Of a stretch of DNA of 60,000 nt, positions 33,690-44,447 are shown piece by piece. The position numbers and the translations under genes were made by a program. The notes beneath the pieces were generated by a model that was not told the origin of the DNA, did not search any database, and was given only the letters and a program-made list of their open reading frames with translations. The stretch's first letter is position 1. Each line of letters starts with the position of its first letter. This stretch comes from Hydractinia symbiolongicarpus. Its lineage: Eukaryota > Cnidaria > Hydrozoa > Anthoathecata > Hydractiniidae. The DNA lies in contig NC_079888.1 of the NCBI RefSeq assembly GCF_029227915.1, forward strand, positions 4,229,001-4,289,000, read 5' to 3'.

Positions 33690-34990
33690 AAGCTGCTGCT
33701 TCACTTTGCTTCCGATTAGAAAATACTGTCAGATTTAGATTCTTTTTTAGTTGTTCCACCATACATTGCAGTAACACAACTACGCCCAGACGTGTTATTA
33801 TTATCCAGTTCTTCCAAAACTGTAATTATGCTAGAACTGACTTGTCCATGTAAAGGGAACACGGAATTATGCCACAAACGAAAGCTTAACAAATATTCTT
33901 CACTTTGTTATGCTATGAAAAACAATGGATCGTGCATCTCTTTGTCATTGAGGTGGGTGCAAGGGGTTTCTATTTAGAATCTCGATACGATTGAAAACTC
34001 CTTCCAAAGAGTGGAGCGCGGCGGATTTCGAAGCATGAAAGTTTAATGGGTGGTGAAGTGAATTACGTGTTTAAGTTCGAGACGATATCCAAGTCTACCT
34101 TTCTAAGGGGCTGTTTCTTGGTCGGCCCAAGCATTACGATACGATTTTTCAAGTGTCTAAGGTCAGAAAGCTTTTTTGTTTCCAGGTTTGCTGCTTTTCA
34201 TTCTTTGCCACAACCTTTCTAAGGGCTGGGTTCCAAGTGTATCTTTCTTAGCCCTGGGCTCTGTGTCAGTAGGTAAAAGCAACAACGATACGAATTGTAG
34301 TTGTCGACTCTTCTTTTTCCATAGTTTAACAAAAGTTATTGGTTTTGGCGGATGCTGTCAATGAATGTGGCTGGTGTCTTGCAGGAGGCAGGGGATGCTT
34401 ACTCAAGGGCCCGCACCAGATCCCAAGCATGAGTGAATTTCACCAATCCTCGTGTTTCCACATTCATAGGTGTTTGTTTCAGTACAGCCGAAATCCATTA
34501 GCTTTTCGATCATCCCTGTAAAGGGGAGAATACAGAAGTTTTCCAGTGGCTTCTTATTCTTTGGAGAGAAATTAACATCTCTGTCTTAAAAGGCTTGTTA
34601 TATCTGCATTGCGATGTAGTTACTCCTATTCTCAGTAATAAGGACCTGTTTTCGTCGCCTTGGTTTGCCTAACAAGCCTTTACGTTCCCTATTAAAATCC
34701 CTAACTTTTACCTCCATGAGTGCTTCTTTTTACATCTGGATGTCTCGAAATTCTACCACTAAGGTGGAGCCTGAAAAGGACCCAATCATTCTGTTACAAA
34801 TATGAAATGTAAGAAACTAAAAACCCCTGAGAAATCTTCGGCAAGTCACACAAAATCTTGTAAAGTCACAAAACCCGAAAAACTTCCTACAAGGTCTATT
34901 AAAACAACAGTCGCATTGCCATCTAACACTGTTTTTAGGAATAGCGGTCTAAAAAACTTTGGAAAGACAAGTTTCACACAATCATTCAAC
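33690..34990 (+). mobile_element. USP-LINE copy 2 (fragment) with repeat D inserted
   Basis: RLE part at 33690-33979 (RPDVLLLSSSSKTVIMLELT with a TAG at 33717-33719), interrupted by repeat D at 33980-34637. It resumes at AGTAAGGACCTG-like sequence, RTCFRRLGLPNKPLRS, linker (MKCKKLKTPEKSSASH) and the first residues of the USP domain, where the Cys box is degraded to GLKNFGKTSFTQS. It ends where copy 3 begins. Confidence 0.75.
33980..34637 (+). repeat. Dispersed repeat D, copy 3 (longest, ~658 bp)
   Basis: Its borders are set by the interrupted LINE: TTTAGAATC on the left and AAGGACCTG on the right. The right end GTTACTCCTATTCTC agrees with copies 1 and 2. The left half (from TCGATACGATTG) is unique to this copy, which suggests that the other two are 5'-truncated. 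Non-coding. Confidence 0.7.
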
Positions 34991-35079
34991 CTTGAATGAT
35001 CCTTCACGCCATTGACCTCTTTCAGATCTCCCAGGATTGCCTTCACCACCAAATCTAGTCTCAGCTTTCGATTCTTCTA

Positions 35080-36850
35080 AAGTTCAAGGATTTCCAAGCT
35101 GTCCTACATTATCGTAGAAATGCTTCTTCTCCTGGGCTGAACTAAATTCCTTACACAGTATATAAGAACTGTCCTCATATTGCATCGTTTCTGTTTAACA
35201 TTTTTCAAGCTTGTCTAACGAAGTCTTTTATTCCTGTGCAATGGAGAATTGCATCAGAAGTTTACATACCTAAAAACAACACACCTTGTCCATTCAACAT
35301 AAAAGATTTTCGCCCCATAGCTCTTCTGAATGTTGCAGGAAAGCTATTTTTTAGTTTGATTTCCAAGCGGTTAGAATCGCATATTATAAAGAAAAACAAC
35401 TTCATTAATACTTCCATTCAAAAAGGTTGTATGGAAAAAGTTCTCTTGTTTGGTCCACACTTAAGAATGCGAAGGCAGAACATTCTTCACTTTCAGCCAT
35501 ATGGCTGATATTGCTAATGCGTACCCTTCAGTTCCGCACAAGCTGATTTTTTTGGCTCTCAGACGCTATGGTGTACCAGAATCCTGGATAGGGCTCATAC
35601 CGCTATACTACGACAGCCTGTGGAGTAAGTCTTTTTCGGCTTCTGCTCCATCCAGTTGGCATCAACACTGTAGGGGAATTTTTATTGGCTGTACGCTTTC
35701 CATTATACTATTTCTTGCTGCTATAAACGTTATTATTGAATATGTGTTTGTTACCCCCAGCCTTATTGATACTGAAGATAATAAAAACAAAATCCCAGTA
35801 CTAACTAACCCTCAACAGTACTAACCCCAAATAAAAGCTTTTATGGATTATATATTCTTAATGTCCACGTCAATTCCAAGTACTCAAAATTTATTAAACA
35901 GGTGTACAACAGCTCTTGATTGGGTAGGCATGTCGTTTAGGCCTTCTAAATCACGCAGCATTGTTATTGATAAGGGAAAAGTCGTCCAAAGTTCACTGTT
36001 TACAGTTGGCAGCGAAAAAATTCCATCCATTCATTCTAATCCAATTAGGTTTGTAGGCACAACAATAAACTCATCCTTCTCTGATTCTGCAGCAATACAA
36101 GAATTTCTAAATGATGCCGAAGACAAACTTCTAGTTATAGACAGGTCCTTTCATAAAGGGGTCCATAAGGTTTGGTTTTTACACCATCTGTTAATTCCCA
36201 GAATCCGCTGGCCATTATTAATTTATGAAGTTTCTCTATCTACTATCACAAAACTAGAGCAAAGATTTTCAGTTTTCATTAGGAAATGGTTAAAACTGCA
36301 TCATTCCATTTCCAACATTTCCTTATATTCCTCGAAATCGCTTTGTCCTCTTCCCCTGAAAAGTCTTGCATCTGTTCTCAAATCTGCCAAAATCAGTGGA
36401 CATCTGTTACTAAGAGATTGTGTCTACCCTTGTGTGTCTAAGTGCGTTCCAGATTTAAAAGCTGGAAATTGGAAAGTTAGTGAGGCAGTTCTTTCGGCGG
36501 ATAGTCAGCTCAATTTCAAAAGGATTTTAGGTTTGCATCAGACTGGTCGAGCTGGCTTAGGGCTCTTAGAACACAAAAATATACCACCAAAAGGCACTTA
36601 TGCTTACCCAAAGCTTGTTTCCAATATCATTGAAGAAAATGAAGAAGATATTTACCATGCCAGAGCTGTACAGTTGCATTTCCAAGGCAATTGGACAAAA
36701 TGGTGCTCTTATGTGAAAAATGACAAAAACAATTCTTTCACTGCCACAATGTCTAACTTCCTTTTGTATAGGGGCAACATACGACACCCTTCCCTCTCCA
36801 ACCAATCTTGTGAGATGGGGAATTGAGAAAGACAAAAGTTGAATTCTGTG
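35080..36850 (+). pseudogene. USP-LINE reverse transcriptase
   Basis: Three frames in sequence: WRIASEVYIPKNNT and DFRPIALLNVAGKLFFSLI with IQKGCMEK (35236-35508); DIANAYPSVPHKLIFLALRR, RGIFIGCTLS (35501-35824); and FMDYIFLMS, MSFRPSKSRSIVIDKGKVV, WPLLIYEV, RKWLKLHHSISNISLYSS (35843-36826). These are RT motifs 0 to E of an RLE-type LINE family that is common in cnidarians, fish and amphioxus. The catalytic motif reads FMDY where FMDD is expected, so the second Asp is lost. Frameshifts near 35500, 35830 and 36730 also inactivate it. The zinc knuckle is split by a stop near 36841. Confidence 0.85.
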
Positions 36851-37092
36851 CAAGAAACCATCCTCAAATGTCTCTCACATATTGGGTGCCGGTAGGACCT
36901 CCCTTACGCAAGGTAGATGCTCATACCGTCATGACTCGGTTTTAATAGTTTTGCTTAAGGCTTTAAAAAAGTTTTTGGTATCATATGAACCTCTTAAGGT
37001 TTCCAAGTGCAACAAAATTAATTTCATCCCAGGCGGTAAATCACCATCTAAGAAGAGGCATACAAAGTGTCCAGGCCTGTTTCACCTTGCTT

Positions 37093-38301
37093 GAGGTGGG
37101 TACAAAGGGTTTGTGTTCAGAATCAGTAAGGACCTGTTTTCGTCGACTTGGTTTGCGTAACAAGCCTTTACGTTCCCTATTAAAATCCCTAACTTTTACC
37201 TCCATGAGCGCTTCTTTTTACATCTGGATGTATCGAAATTCTACCACTTGGGTTGAGCCTGAAAAGGCCCCAATCATTCCTGAAGTTTTTTCTGTTACAA
37301 ATATGGAATGTAAGAAATCAAAAACCCCTGAGAAATCTTCCGCAAATCACACAAAATCTTGTAAAATTAAAAAACCCGAAAGACTTGCTACAAGGTCTTC
37401 CAAAACAACAGTCGCATTGCCATCTAACCTTGATTTTAGGAATAGTGGTCTAAAAAAGTTGGGAAACACATGTTATGCAAACTCAATCTTACAATGTTTT
37501 TATAACCTTCCAAAAGTTAAAGAAGCTATTTCTGTCAGCAAAACAACCTCTAAGTTAGGCGAAGCATTTGTAGGTTTTCTTCAAAGTTTGCCTGTTTCTA
37601 GAAGTCCAGTTGATCCCTCCCATTTTTTGCGTGCTATGAAACATCATATCTCAGCTGCGAAGGCAAGTGCATTTAATATCTTTGCTCAGCACGACGTTCC
37701 CGAGGTTCTTGAATATCTCCTACCTGGTCCGTCATTAGACTTTCCATTTCTTGGAAGTCTTTTTAGTATTGGCATCAAGACATCAACCACTTGCAATTCA
37801 TGTCACCAGCTCCTCAGAACTTATAGCACCATGCATCCAACTTTCTATGCACCCTACATTACAATCTTCCTTAGATAATTTCTTTGAAAGCGAGGAGTTG
37901 TCAGACACCAATGCCTACTTCTGCCATATTTGCAACGCTCATCAAACTGCTCTAGTTGAAAAAGAGGTAGTGTCGTGCGGTTCCCATCTCATTTTACAGC
38001 TAAAACGTTTTGTCAGTGCCAACGGCCTTGCGTCAAAAATTGCCTCTCGTATTACTGCTTACCCTGGTACACTTTCCATACCTTTTACCGTAGATGGAGA
38101 AGCGAAATTTCGTAAAAATTTTCAATGAAGGGCTATTATCACCCATTGCGGCAACTTAAATAATGGTCACTACACAACCATAGCCTTTGACCAAATGGTT
38201 CACAGGTGGATACATTGCAACGATAGAGCAGTAATTTTCTGTGATGACCACCTTATTAACAGTCGCGAGTCATATGTTTTGTTTTTAGAAGAGCTGGGGT
38301 A
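37093..38301 (+). pseudogene. RLE tail, linker and USP deubiquitinase domain in one frame
   Basis: From 37093 one frame reads without a stop from the RLE tail (CSESVRTCFRRLG, LKSLTFTSMSASF) through a basic linker (MECKKSKTPEKSSANHTKSC) into the USP domain. The Cys box is SGLKKLGNTCYANSILQCF (about 37440-37500), then PVDPSHFLRAMKHHIS, AQHDVPEVLEYLLPG and CNSCH. A small deletion near 37803 shifts the frame. The rest (SLDNFFESEELSD, CNAHQTAL, LILQLKRF) is clean until a TGA at 38126-38128; the His box GHYTTIAFDQ (about 38165) and WIHCNDRAVIF follow. This shows a C-terminal USP fused to an RLE LINE protein. The domain is about 330 residues, short for a USP, and without insertions. Confidence 0.85.
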
Positions 38302-38326
38302 AAAATATTTTAACCAGAATGAGTCA

Positions 38327-38761
38327 GCAAGGGGGCTTGACTACACTCAGTCTTGTCTTTGGAGAGTGACGACTCCACTTATTACCCCAGTTAAAAAAAC
38401 AAAAGAAAAAAAAGTTATTGGCAGGGGGCTTTGATCACACATGATCTTGTCTTTGGAGAGTAACGACTCCACTTATTACCTGAGTTAAAAACAAAGAATA
38501 GCACAGTTGAACAGAAAGTGGTCAAAGTTTACTTTAGGAAGATAGGGATGTCTAGTTTCTGCTGATGACCGTCCGCGGACCTCTTCGAGGTGACCCAGCT
38601 AGACATCCAGGGTACTTAGGTTCAGAAATATGGGTCGAAACCTACCTGCCCTTGGTTAAAGTTCTGTTCAACTTTTCAAATGTGTTGTGCTTATTTCCAA
38701 TGACCTAACAGGTTGAGTTCATCATTGTGGTGGCTTGCCACCTCTTTGTAAATTATTTTCT
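38327..38761 (+). promoter_or_regulatory. USP-LINE 3' UTR, copy 3
   Basis: Two hairpin units (38327, 38421), the 10-bp stem with enclosed hairpins (GGATGTCTAG near 38547, CTAGACATCC near 38600), then a deletion that removes the T-rich part and first terminal hairpin. GACC-TAACA-GGTT and GGTGG-CTTG-CCACC remain before the terminus. Confidence 0.75.
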
Positions 38762-39270
38762 TTAGCTTACGATGCAGAATCTAGCGAGTCAAAAATCGCC
38801 TATAGAAACTCAATCGTGGTGCCCGTGGTGGGTTAATCTGTTATGGACCATAGGGAAAGCTGTGCTGGGCTACATGCTAAGAAATTCAGTATGCCAAATG
38901 GATTATGTGTACTTTTATATATTTACCTCACTCTTAGGGTCCTGTTTTTACCCCGGTTGACTATATTTTGAATTTCCGCAAAAATGTTATGGCTTCAGGA
39001 AATATTAAAGATGGCAGACACAGACCATGTGATCTGTTTGAACGATTTCTGAGTGCTTCAATTTTTGACTTTAGTGTACACTTTAGGGAACCTCTCCCCC
39101 CCCCCCCCCCCCCCCCCCACCCCTTACTTCCAAGTGTGTTGAACCTGTTTTTCGGAGAAATGGAATCTTTGACAGTGTCTGCTTAAATCCTCGTGTATCT
39201 GCATTATTGACAGAAGGGAAAAGGGTGGAATTCGATACTAAGGGGTATTTTTGCACTAAAAACCTACTTT
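38762..39270. other. No gene; poly-C tract
   Basis: No supported coding sequence. Contains a run of 23 C at 39096-39118, a possible G-quadruplex on the other strand and a likely assembly-error site. Confidence 0.5.
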
Positions 39271-39275
39271 TCTAA

Positions 39276-39348
39276 GCGGAGATGGTGTAGTGGCAGCACA
39301 TTCAGCTTGTTCTCATTACGTTTTAAGTTCTAGTCCCCACTTCGGCGT
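39276..39348 (+). ncRNA. tRNA-like sequence (SINE head or tRNA pseudogene)
   Basis: TGGTGTAGTGG at 39283-39293 fits the RNA polymerase III A box, and AGTTCTAGTCC about 43 bp on is a degenerate B box. The outline (GATGGTGTAGTGG, CACATTC, TTCTAGTCC) recalls tRNA-Glu/Asp-type genes, but the acceptor arm does not pair well. Probably a pseudogene or the head of a decayed SINE. Confidence 0.35.
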
Positions 39349-39639
39349 ACATTAAATGCAGTGCTGTCAGCTCGTTTTTCCAAGATGGTGTCAAGGTTGT
39401 GTACGCACTTGTTATCTTCAATTACTCTGGGCAACAACAGAGCCCATAACCTGTTAATTAATGTTTCGTTATGCTTCAATATATTTCTAACTTGAAAAAT
39501 GAACAACTGTAAGAATCTAGAAGTTTTAAGAAAGTTCAAAATATATGTTCATAATACATGCATAATTTCATGTGTATGCATGTGTAAATGTTCAGGAATA
39601 TTCCATTTTGTTCTAGTATCTGGCTAAAGTGTCTAATTT

Positions 39640-41545
39640 AAACTAATTGACTGCAAGATACAAAACTTTCGAAGTCTTCCAATAACACGTTCTACATGTA
39701 TACGAACATTAGGAATTTCCCGGGATATTGCCACATCACTTTCACTCATTTGTGCTTTTGCCACCTGCAAATTTAGGTATTTTCAAGTAAGCGTCCATAG
39801 TAGCAAGCTCTTGTGCTATGGTAAAACCCTGATCAGCCAGTATACAATCGCCATGCTGCAACTGATGAAGAAGTCCACTTTGTGTTGTTATTTCCTTAAC
39901 ATAAATTTACCACCATAACCACGTGACGTAAACCTAGCAGCCCCAGTATTATTCCGATAAGATATTTATTTGTGCAGTTTTTTTGCAGTTTGACTATGCT
40001 TGTGCACGTGCATTTAATTTATACGGCCGTTTGTCAAAAATGTCAGTGCAATCAATTAAATATGATTATAAGATAACAAGACAGCAAACTGTGATATGGA
40101 ACTGGCCTAACGACCCTTAAAGTTAAAATTGTAGAGGTTACACCCTCTAAAGATCAAAACGCTGTGCAAGATCTCCCTTTTTGCAAGAATAGTCTGTAGA
40201 TTCAAGGTAATTGAACCAAACAACCCTCTATACACAATACAATACGTACAACTAACGGTTGGTACTCAAAAACTTACAACATGAGAACAGAAGCCAGACA
40301 TTACAACAATACAACAAAGAATTTGCTATAAAAATAAATAAATATATACCTATAAAACTATAAATATGAGCAGACAACCACCCAAGTGCCAGGACTTGTG
40401 AACCTGGTACGGCAAATTGTATACCCAGCAGGCGTAATTTTAAACCGCTAGGAAAAAAAGATCCTTCGTACAATTCTGAAAAAAGAATTTTAAAGCTCAT
40501 TGCAAATTGACGTCGCAAGGCTTCTTTATTAGGCCATATTATTAAATAACATGTTTCTCTAGATACGATAGGGATCCATCTACGACCTATTCGAGAAACT
40601 ACTCTCCCGTTCAAGCCAAAACAATAAGCTAAATCGTTGTTTAATAAACCTAGTTTTAACTTCATAAGTACCAGCAACAAATGATGATCATGAGAACCTT
40701 GCTCACAGAAATATCTCACTTTTCTAACAAATAACAACAAAAACTACTTAAATAAACCAGGTGTGGTAATACCAGTACAAGAATTCAATATTTTCAGCAA
40801 CCACAGTATCATACGAAAATTTGTGGCTTGCAGCATTTTTGGTTGAACAATATCATTCTTAATTTCGAATAATTCCACCCTAGCTGTAGATAACTCTTCT
40901 TGAATGCGTTCTTTTTTATTTTGGAGAGTTTTTATTTGTGGCGCCGTAGATTAGTGGTTATAGCTCTCGTACTCTGTGCATAGCCCGGGTTAACCCAAGC
41001 CATGTGAGGGAAATTGGGAAGATGGCACACTGTGTGGGCCGTTGGATGTTGCCGGGAGTTGTCTAGTAGAGCGCGGGCTCAAATTGGGTCTGCGTAGCTC
41101 AAAATGAGCATTAAATACTCTAGGACTCTCCATCTACGGCATGGCCCCTCCTGGAAATAATAGACAGGGTATATCCTCGATATTTGTGAGGCTAGCCATG
41201 TAAAATATGCACATCTATAAAAGTTTCTTGCTGCATTTTTTCCAATGTAACTTTAGTTTGTCATGGTTTTGTACGCAGCTCTGCATAATTTTTAACATTA
41301 TCTACACTTGTATCAAAGTCAGCATCAGTGTCAGTGTGAGTAGATGTAGAAGACATCCTCCTTTTTTGCACTCGCTCAATTCTGTAAGGCTTTTGTTGCT
41401 GAAACCCTTCTTTTTTGTATGCAAACTTTGATGGTACGTTATCTGGATGGTGTGGGACTAGATTTTTCTCCTGATATATAAGACTTTTTCGTCTCTTATT
41501 CAGTTGACCTATAGCTACTAAATAGCTAGCTAGGTTAGATAGCAT
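39640..41545 (-). pseudogene. THAP/DDE_Tnp_4 transposase, interrupted by a SINE
   Basis: Minus-strand order: HHPDNVPSKFAYKKEG (about 41450), like the C-terminal end of a THAP domain; a coil before the domain (ERIQEELSTARVELFEI, about 40910-40860); LLVLMKLKLGLLNNDLAYCF (about 40670) with a helix-turn-helix and IIWPNKEALRRQ; then, after a gap, SRGYGG, and finally SDVAISREIPNVRIHVERVI with IGRLRKFCILQ (about 39755-39670). VRIHVERVIGRL carries the last Glu of the DDE triad in this IS5-like family (ISL2EU/Harbinger relatives). Stops at about 40745 and elsewhere, missing segments and the SINE at 40939-41220 make it dead. Confidence 0.7.
40939..41220 (+). mobile_element. tRNA-derived SINE
   Basis: Begins GGCGCCGTAGATTAGTGG, a tRNA-like head with A box (TAGATTAGTGG) and, about 40 bp on, CCCGGGTTAACCCAAG as a degenerate B box. 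A unique body follows and ends GGTATATCCTCGATATTTG with TGAGGCTAGCC, which forms a CCTC/GAGG hairpin. It lies inside the transposase pseudogene, so it is the younger insertion. No clear poly-A tail. Confidence 0.6.
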
Positions 41546-42334
41546 TTAAAGGAAGAGTTTAGTTTTATATAGCTAGCTAGCTACATCTAAATAACTAGCT
41601 AGCTATATGGATAACATTACTTTTATTGTTAAACATTATGTTATATCTAAAAAAAAGTATTTTTATTTACTATATATATAATGTTCACTGGAAATTATTG
41701 AGTTATCTATTTGTTTTCTGGCCATTTCTTTATGCCTTGTACCCTAAGTTTCTTGCTTTCTTCGGGGTGACCGAATGGTATGCGATAAAATTTTCCACCT
41801 TTCATTGTTCATTTTCCACCTTTCATTGTTCATTTTCCACCTTTTACTCTTTTATTGGAGCAACGTACTGCACAGCAAGAATCAGACATTTCTTTTAAGC
41901 TACGCTCACATGCACGTAATTTTTGACGTCAGAGCTTACGGAAAGTTTCTACGTAAAGCCTTGATTTGTTCACATGTACGTATAGTTTTGTTTACATGTA
42001 CGGAAAGATTTTGCGTAATGTAATTATTTTATATCATTATTTAATAAGGTGGTGTCTAAAAGTATCTTGTTTTGGCTGCGGCACTAATGATTCTAAGAAG
42101 GGGTAGTTGCCGAAAAGCAAAAGTAGCATTAAAAAAGAAAACAAAAAGCCTGGGATACAACCACCAACTTGGGAAGGCAAATTTCGGAAGCATTCTTTTC
42201 AACCTTTCTCCCAGAAAAGACATTTGATCGAAGATAATTTTTCAGGTAATTTCAACCATCTTTACATTGGCAGTAGAAAAAATTTGAATAAAAGCATATT
42301 TAGAATATGCAGTTTTTATAATAAGATATTCTTG
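41546..42334. other. No gene; 21-bp tandem repeat
   Basis: A 21-bp unit (CCACCTTTCATTGTTCATTTT) occurs about 2.5 times at 41791-41842. TAGCTAGC runs lie at 41560-41610, and repeated ACATGTACGTA / TACGGAAAG words at 41900-42015 may be a decayed inverted-repeat end. No recognised coding sequence. Confidence 0.45.
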
Positions 42335-43865
42335 GTTTAGATTTGTTCGCAAGTCTGAACGTTTCGATCACTTGGCAGGAATGATTCGAAACAAAATAAC
42401 CAAGACAGTTCACATAAGTGAAACAATATCCCCTGAAGAGCGCTTGGCAGTGACATTGCGTTATCTAGCTACAGGTGATAGTCAACATTCACTCAGGTTT
42501 CTTTTAACGCTGGGAAGATCAAGTGTAAATGGTATAATCAATGAAGTTTGTGAAGAACTGTGGAATGCATTATCGCATTATGTTGCGATTCGAAAACCAG
42601 CATCCTCCGGCTCCCTCTAGTACAACTATAAAGTTTTTTTAGCATGGTAATTTTGGGAATTTGTGATGCACGGTATTGCTTCACTAATGTTGATGTTGGA
42701 GAACACAGGAGCAACAACGACATTGGAGTCCTAAAAAATTCGAGTATGGATCGAAAATTTGCACAAAATAAAATAAACATACCCAACCCTGAAAGAATTC
42801 CAGAAAGTGATGACCTCGAATTACCATACTTTCTTCTTGGAGATGAGATATTACCTCTTTCAAATTGGTTGATGAGACCCTATTCTGGCAGAGCCTTAAG
42901 ATGTGAAAATCGGAAGATTTTTAATTATCGATTATCGCGTGCTTGTACAGTTAAGCTTGATTCACACTTGCTTGCGTCTGCGTCGTGAAGAAAGCATGAG
43001 CAATAGCAGCTTCTTTAAGAAAAACGCAAGGGTGAAGCAAGAAAAACGCAAGCCGTTCACACTTACATAAAGAACTTAGCAATATGCATGGTGAAAAAGC
43101 ACTGCTTTTTTTTAACTATTTACTTTTTTTTTCTCTCCCATATATGTTTCTTATGTTTCGGAACACTTTCCCAGCGTTTCTGGCTAAAAAATGTACATCA
43201 ACATTGAATATGCTTTGTACTTTTCACATATCGATATAATAGATTTAATATTGCATTTTTTCGAGAAATCTTATATGCTAAAAATTAAGTATTTTTTAAA
43301 AAATGGTTTACGTACCATCTAACAAGTTTGCTTCTTTGGCTACATCCTTCCAAGCAAGTTTTTTCTTGTTTTTATCTTTAAAAGTTGTCTTGTTTATGAT
43401 TTAACACACGTGGTATTTTCTAACTGCTTCACTAAATTTTTGCTCTTTTTTAGTTGCGGTAATTTTGACTTATTCACTTCTCTCAGTGAAATGATTTTTT
43501 TAAATTTTTTTTTCTCGAAAAATCTCTTTGCGTTTATTTCGTACATTGCTTTTTTTGTGTTCACATTATAAAATTCTGCCGCATGAGTGAAGCAAAAGCA
43601 ACGCAACGACGCAAGGTATCAAAAAATTTTGATATTCTTGCGTTGTTGCGTGGCTCTTGCGTCACTTACTTCATTCATGTTCACACAGTGCGCAAGATTG
43701 ACGCAAACGCAGCGTGTGTGTAAGTGTGGCTTTATTAAGAACACTTTCAGCATTTTAATTGCAAGATGGGTGGTATTTCAGAAACCGATTAAAGCTACAC
43801 TAAAAGAGGTAGAAAAATCATTTTAGCAGCAAGTATTCTTTATAATTACTTAAGACAAACACCAA
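42335..43865 (+). pseudogene. Harbinger transposase A (HARBI1-like), interrupted
   Basis: RFVRKSERFDHLAGMIRNKI, then ISPEERLAVTLRYLATGDSQ and FLLTLGRSSVNGIINEVCEE (helix-turn-helix region, 42400-42570). After a deletion that removes the first catalytic Asp (DGKH region), SSGSL, ICDARYCFTNVDVGEH, LLGDEILPLSNWLMRPYSGR (second Asp) and FNYRLSRA follow. A 780-bp insertion with TTAA on both sides splits the gene at 42951. It resumes at 43739 with NTFSILIARWVVFQKPIKAT and EVEKSF. A typical PIF/Harbinger DDE transposase, long dead. Confidence 0.8.
42955..43734. mobile_element. TTAA-flanked insertion carrying a MADF-like exon
   Basis: TTAA at 42951-42954 and again at 43735-43738 restores the interrupted transposase frame (CTV-KNTF) when collapsed to one copy. 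The ends are GCTTGATTCACACTTGCTTG and, inverted, TAAAGCCACACTTACACACA, and GACGCAA-type words are repeated near both. Inside, the minus strand at 43399-43318 reads TTFKDKNKKKLAWKDVAKEA before a GTACGTAAAC donor, resembling a MADF DNA-binding domain as coded by Harbinger-type elements. A TTA duplication (Harbinger) is as good a fit as TTAA. Confidence 0.65.
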
Positions 43866-43971
43866 CAATGCCTGTTATACCCCAAATGGTTTCATGGATA
43901 GAGGAGATTAAAGTGGAAATATTGTACCTTGACAATGAAGGAATTTACGTGATTGTTTATTTTTTTTTGTA

Positions 43972-44130
43972 AATTTTACATATTTTTTAATTAATTCCTT
44001 GTAAAAAGGGAGAATTGTGCTTTTAGAGGCATATTCTCTAGAGGAGTACAACCTCTAGCTTGTTTCCAATGACCTAACAGGTTGAGTTCATCATTGCGGT
44101 GGCTTGCCACCTCTTTGTAAATTATTTTCT
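43972..44130 (+). mobile_element. USP-LINE 3' terminal fragment (~160 bp)
   Basis: TTAATTAATTCCTTGTAAAA, CTAGAGG-AGTACAA-CCTCTAG, GACC-TAACA-GGTT, GGTGG-CTTG-CCACC, end TGTAAATTATTTTCT at 44130. Severely 5'-truncated. Confidence 0.85.
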
Positions 44131-44132
44131 AT

Positions 44133-44440
44133 CTCCATTGTGTCTTCATCTATTACACCACTCAGTTTTCTCAGTTTTCTTGCAACTAGCTCACCAAATA
44201 CATCAAAATCATATCTATGATTATCAACGTCAGCTGCAGCTACGACTGAACGAAGTTCTGCCATTTCTTCCTGTTCTATTTCGCTAGGTTTTGTTGCTCT
44301 TTCACGTTTTTCGATTGTGAACTGATCATTTTTTTTTTCTTTTAGACTGCTAACCTACCTAAACTTGGTATCTGTAACTCTGAGTCTGATTCATCAGAAT
44401 GAGCATTCTGGACTGCAGAATGTATCAGTGATACGGAATC
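44133..44440 (-). pseudogene. MADF/BESS-type protein, C-terminal exon fragment
   Basis: Minus strand: DDSVSLIHSAVQNAHSDESD followed, with a frame change in a T-run (44330), by EKRERATKPSEIEQEEMAEL and DFDVFGELVARKLRKLSG with DEDTME. The FGELVARKLRKL motif resembles the BESS end of MADF proteins. It lies just downstream of Harbinger transposase A in convergent orientation, the arrangement seen in the intact element at 46165-48911, so it is probably that element's second gene. It is cut by USP-LINE fragments on both sides. Confidence 0.5.
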
Positions 44441-44447
44441 ATCGATG

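Larger units (their letters stand above)
35010..38761 (+). mobile_element. USP-LINE copy 3 (most complete)
   Basis: Contains RT, zinc knuckle, a piece of the RLE C-terminal region, linker, the whole USP domain and a 3' UTR ending TGTAAATTATTTTCT. Much of the RLE is deleted at 37093 (...TLLEVGTKG), and the 3' UTR lacks the T-rich part and first terminal hairpin. This is the main source for the element's domain order. Confidence 0.85.

Noticed and set aside
39276-39348. Functional tRNA gene
   Set aside because: The A box fits, but the B box is degenerate and the acceptor stem does not pair; kept just as a tRNA-like sequence.
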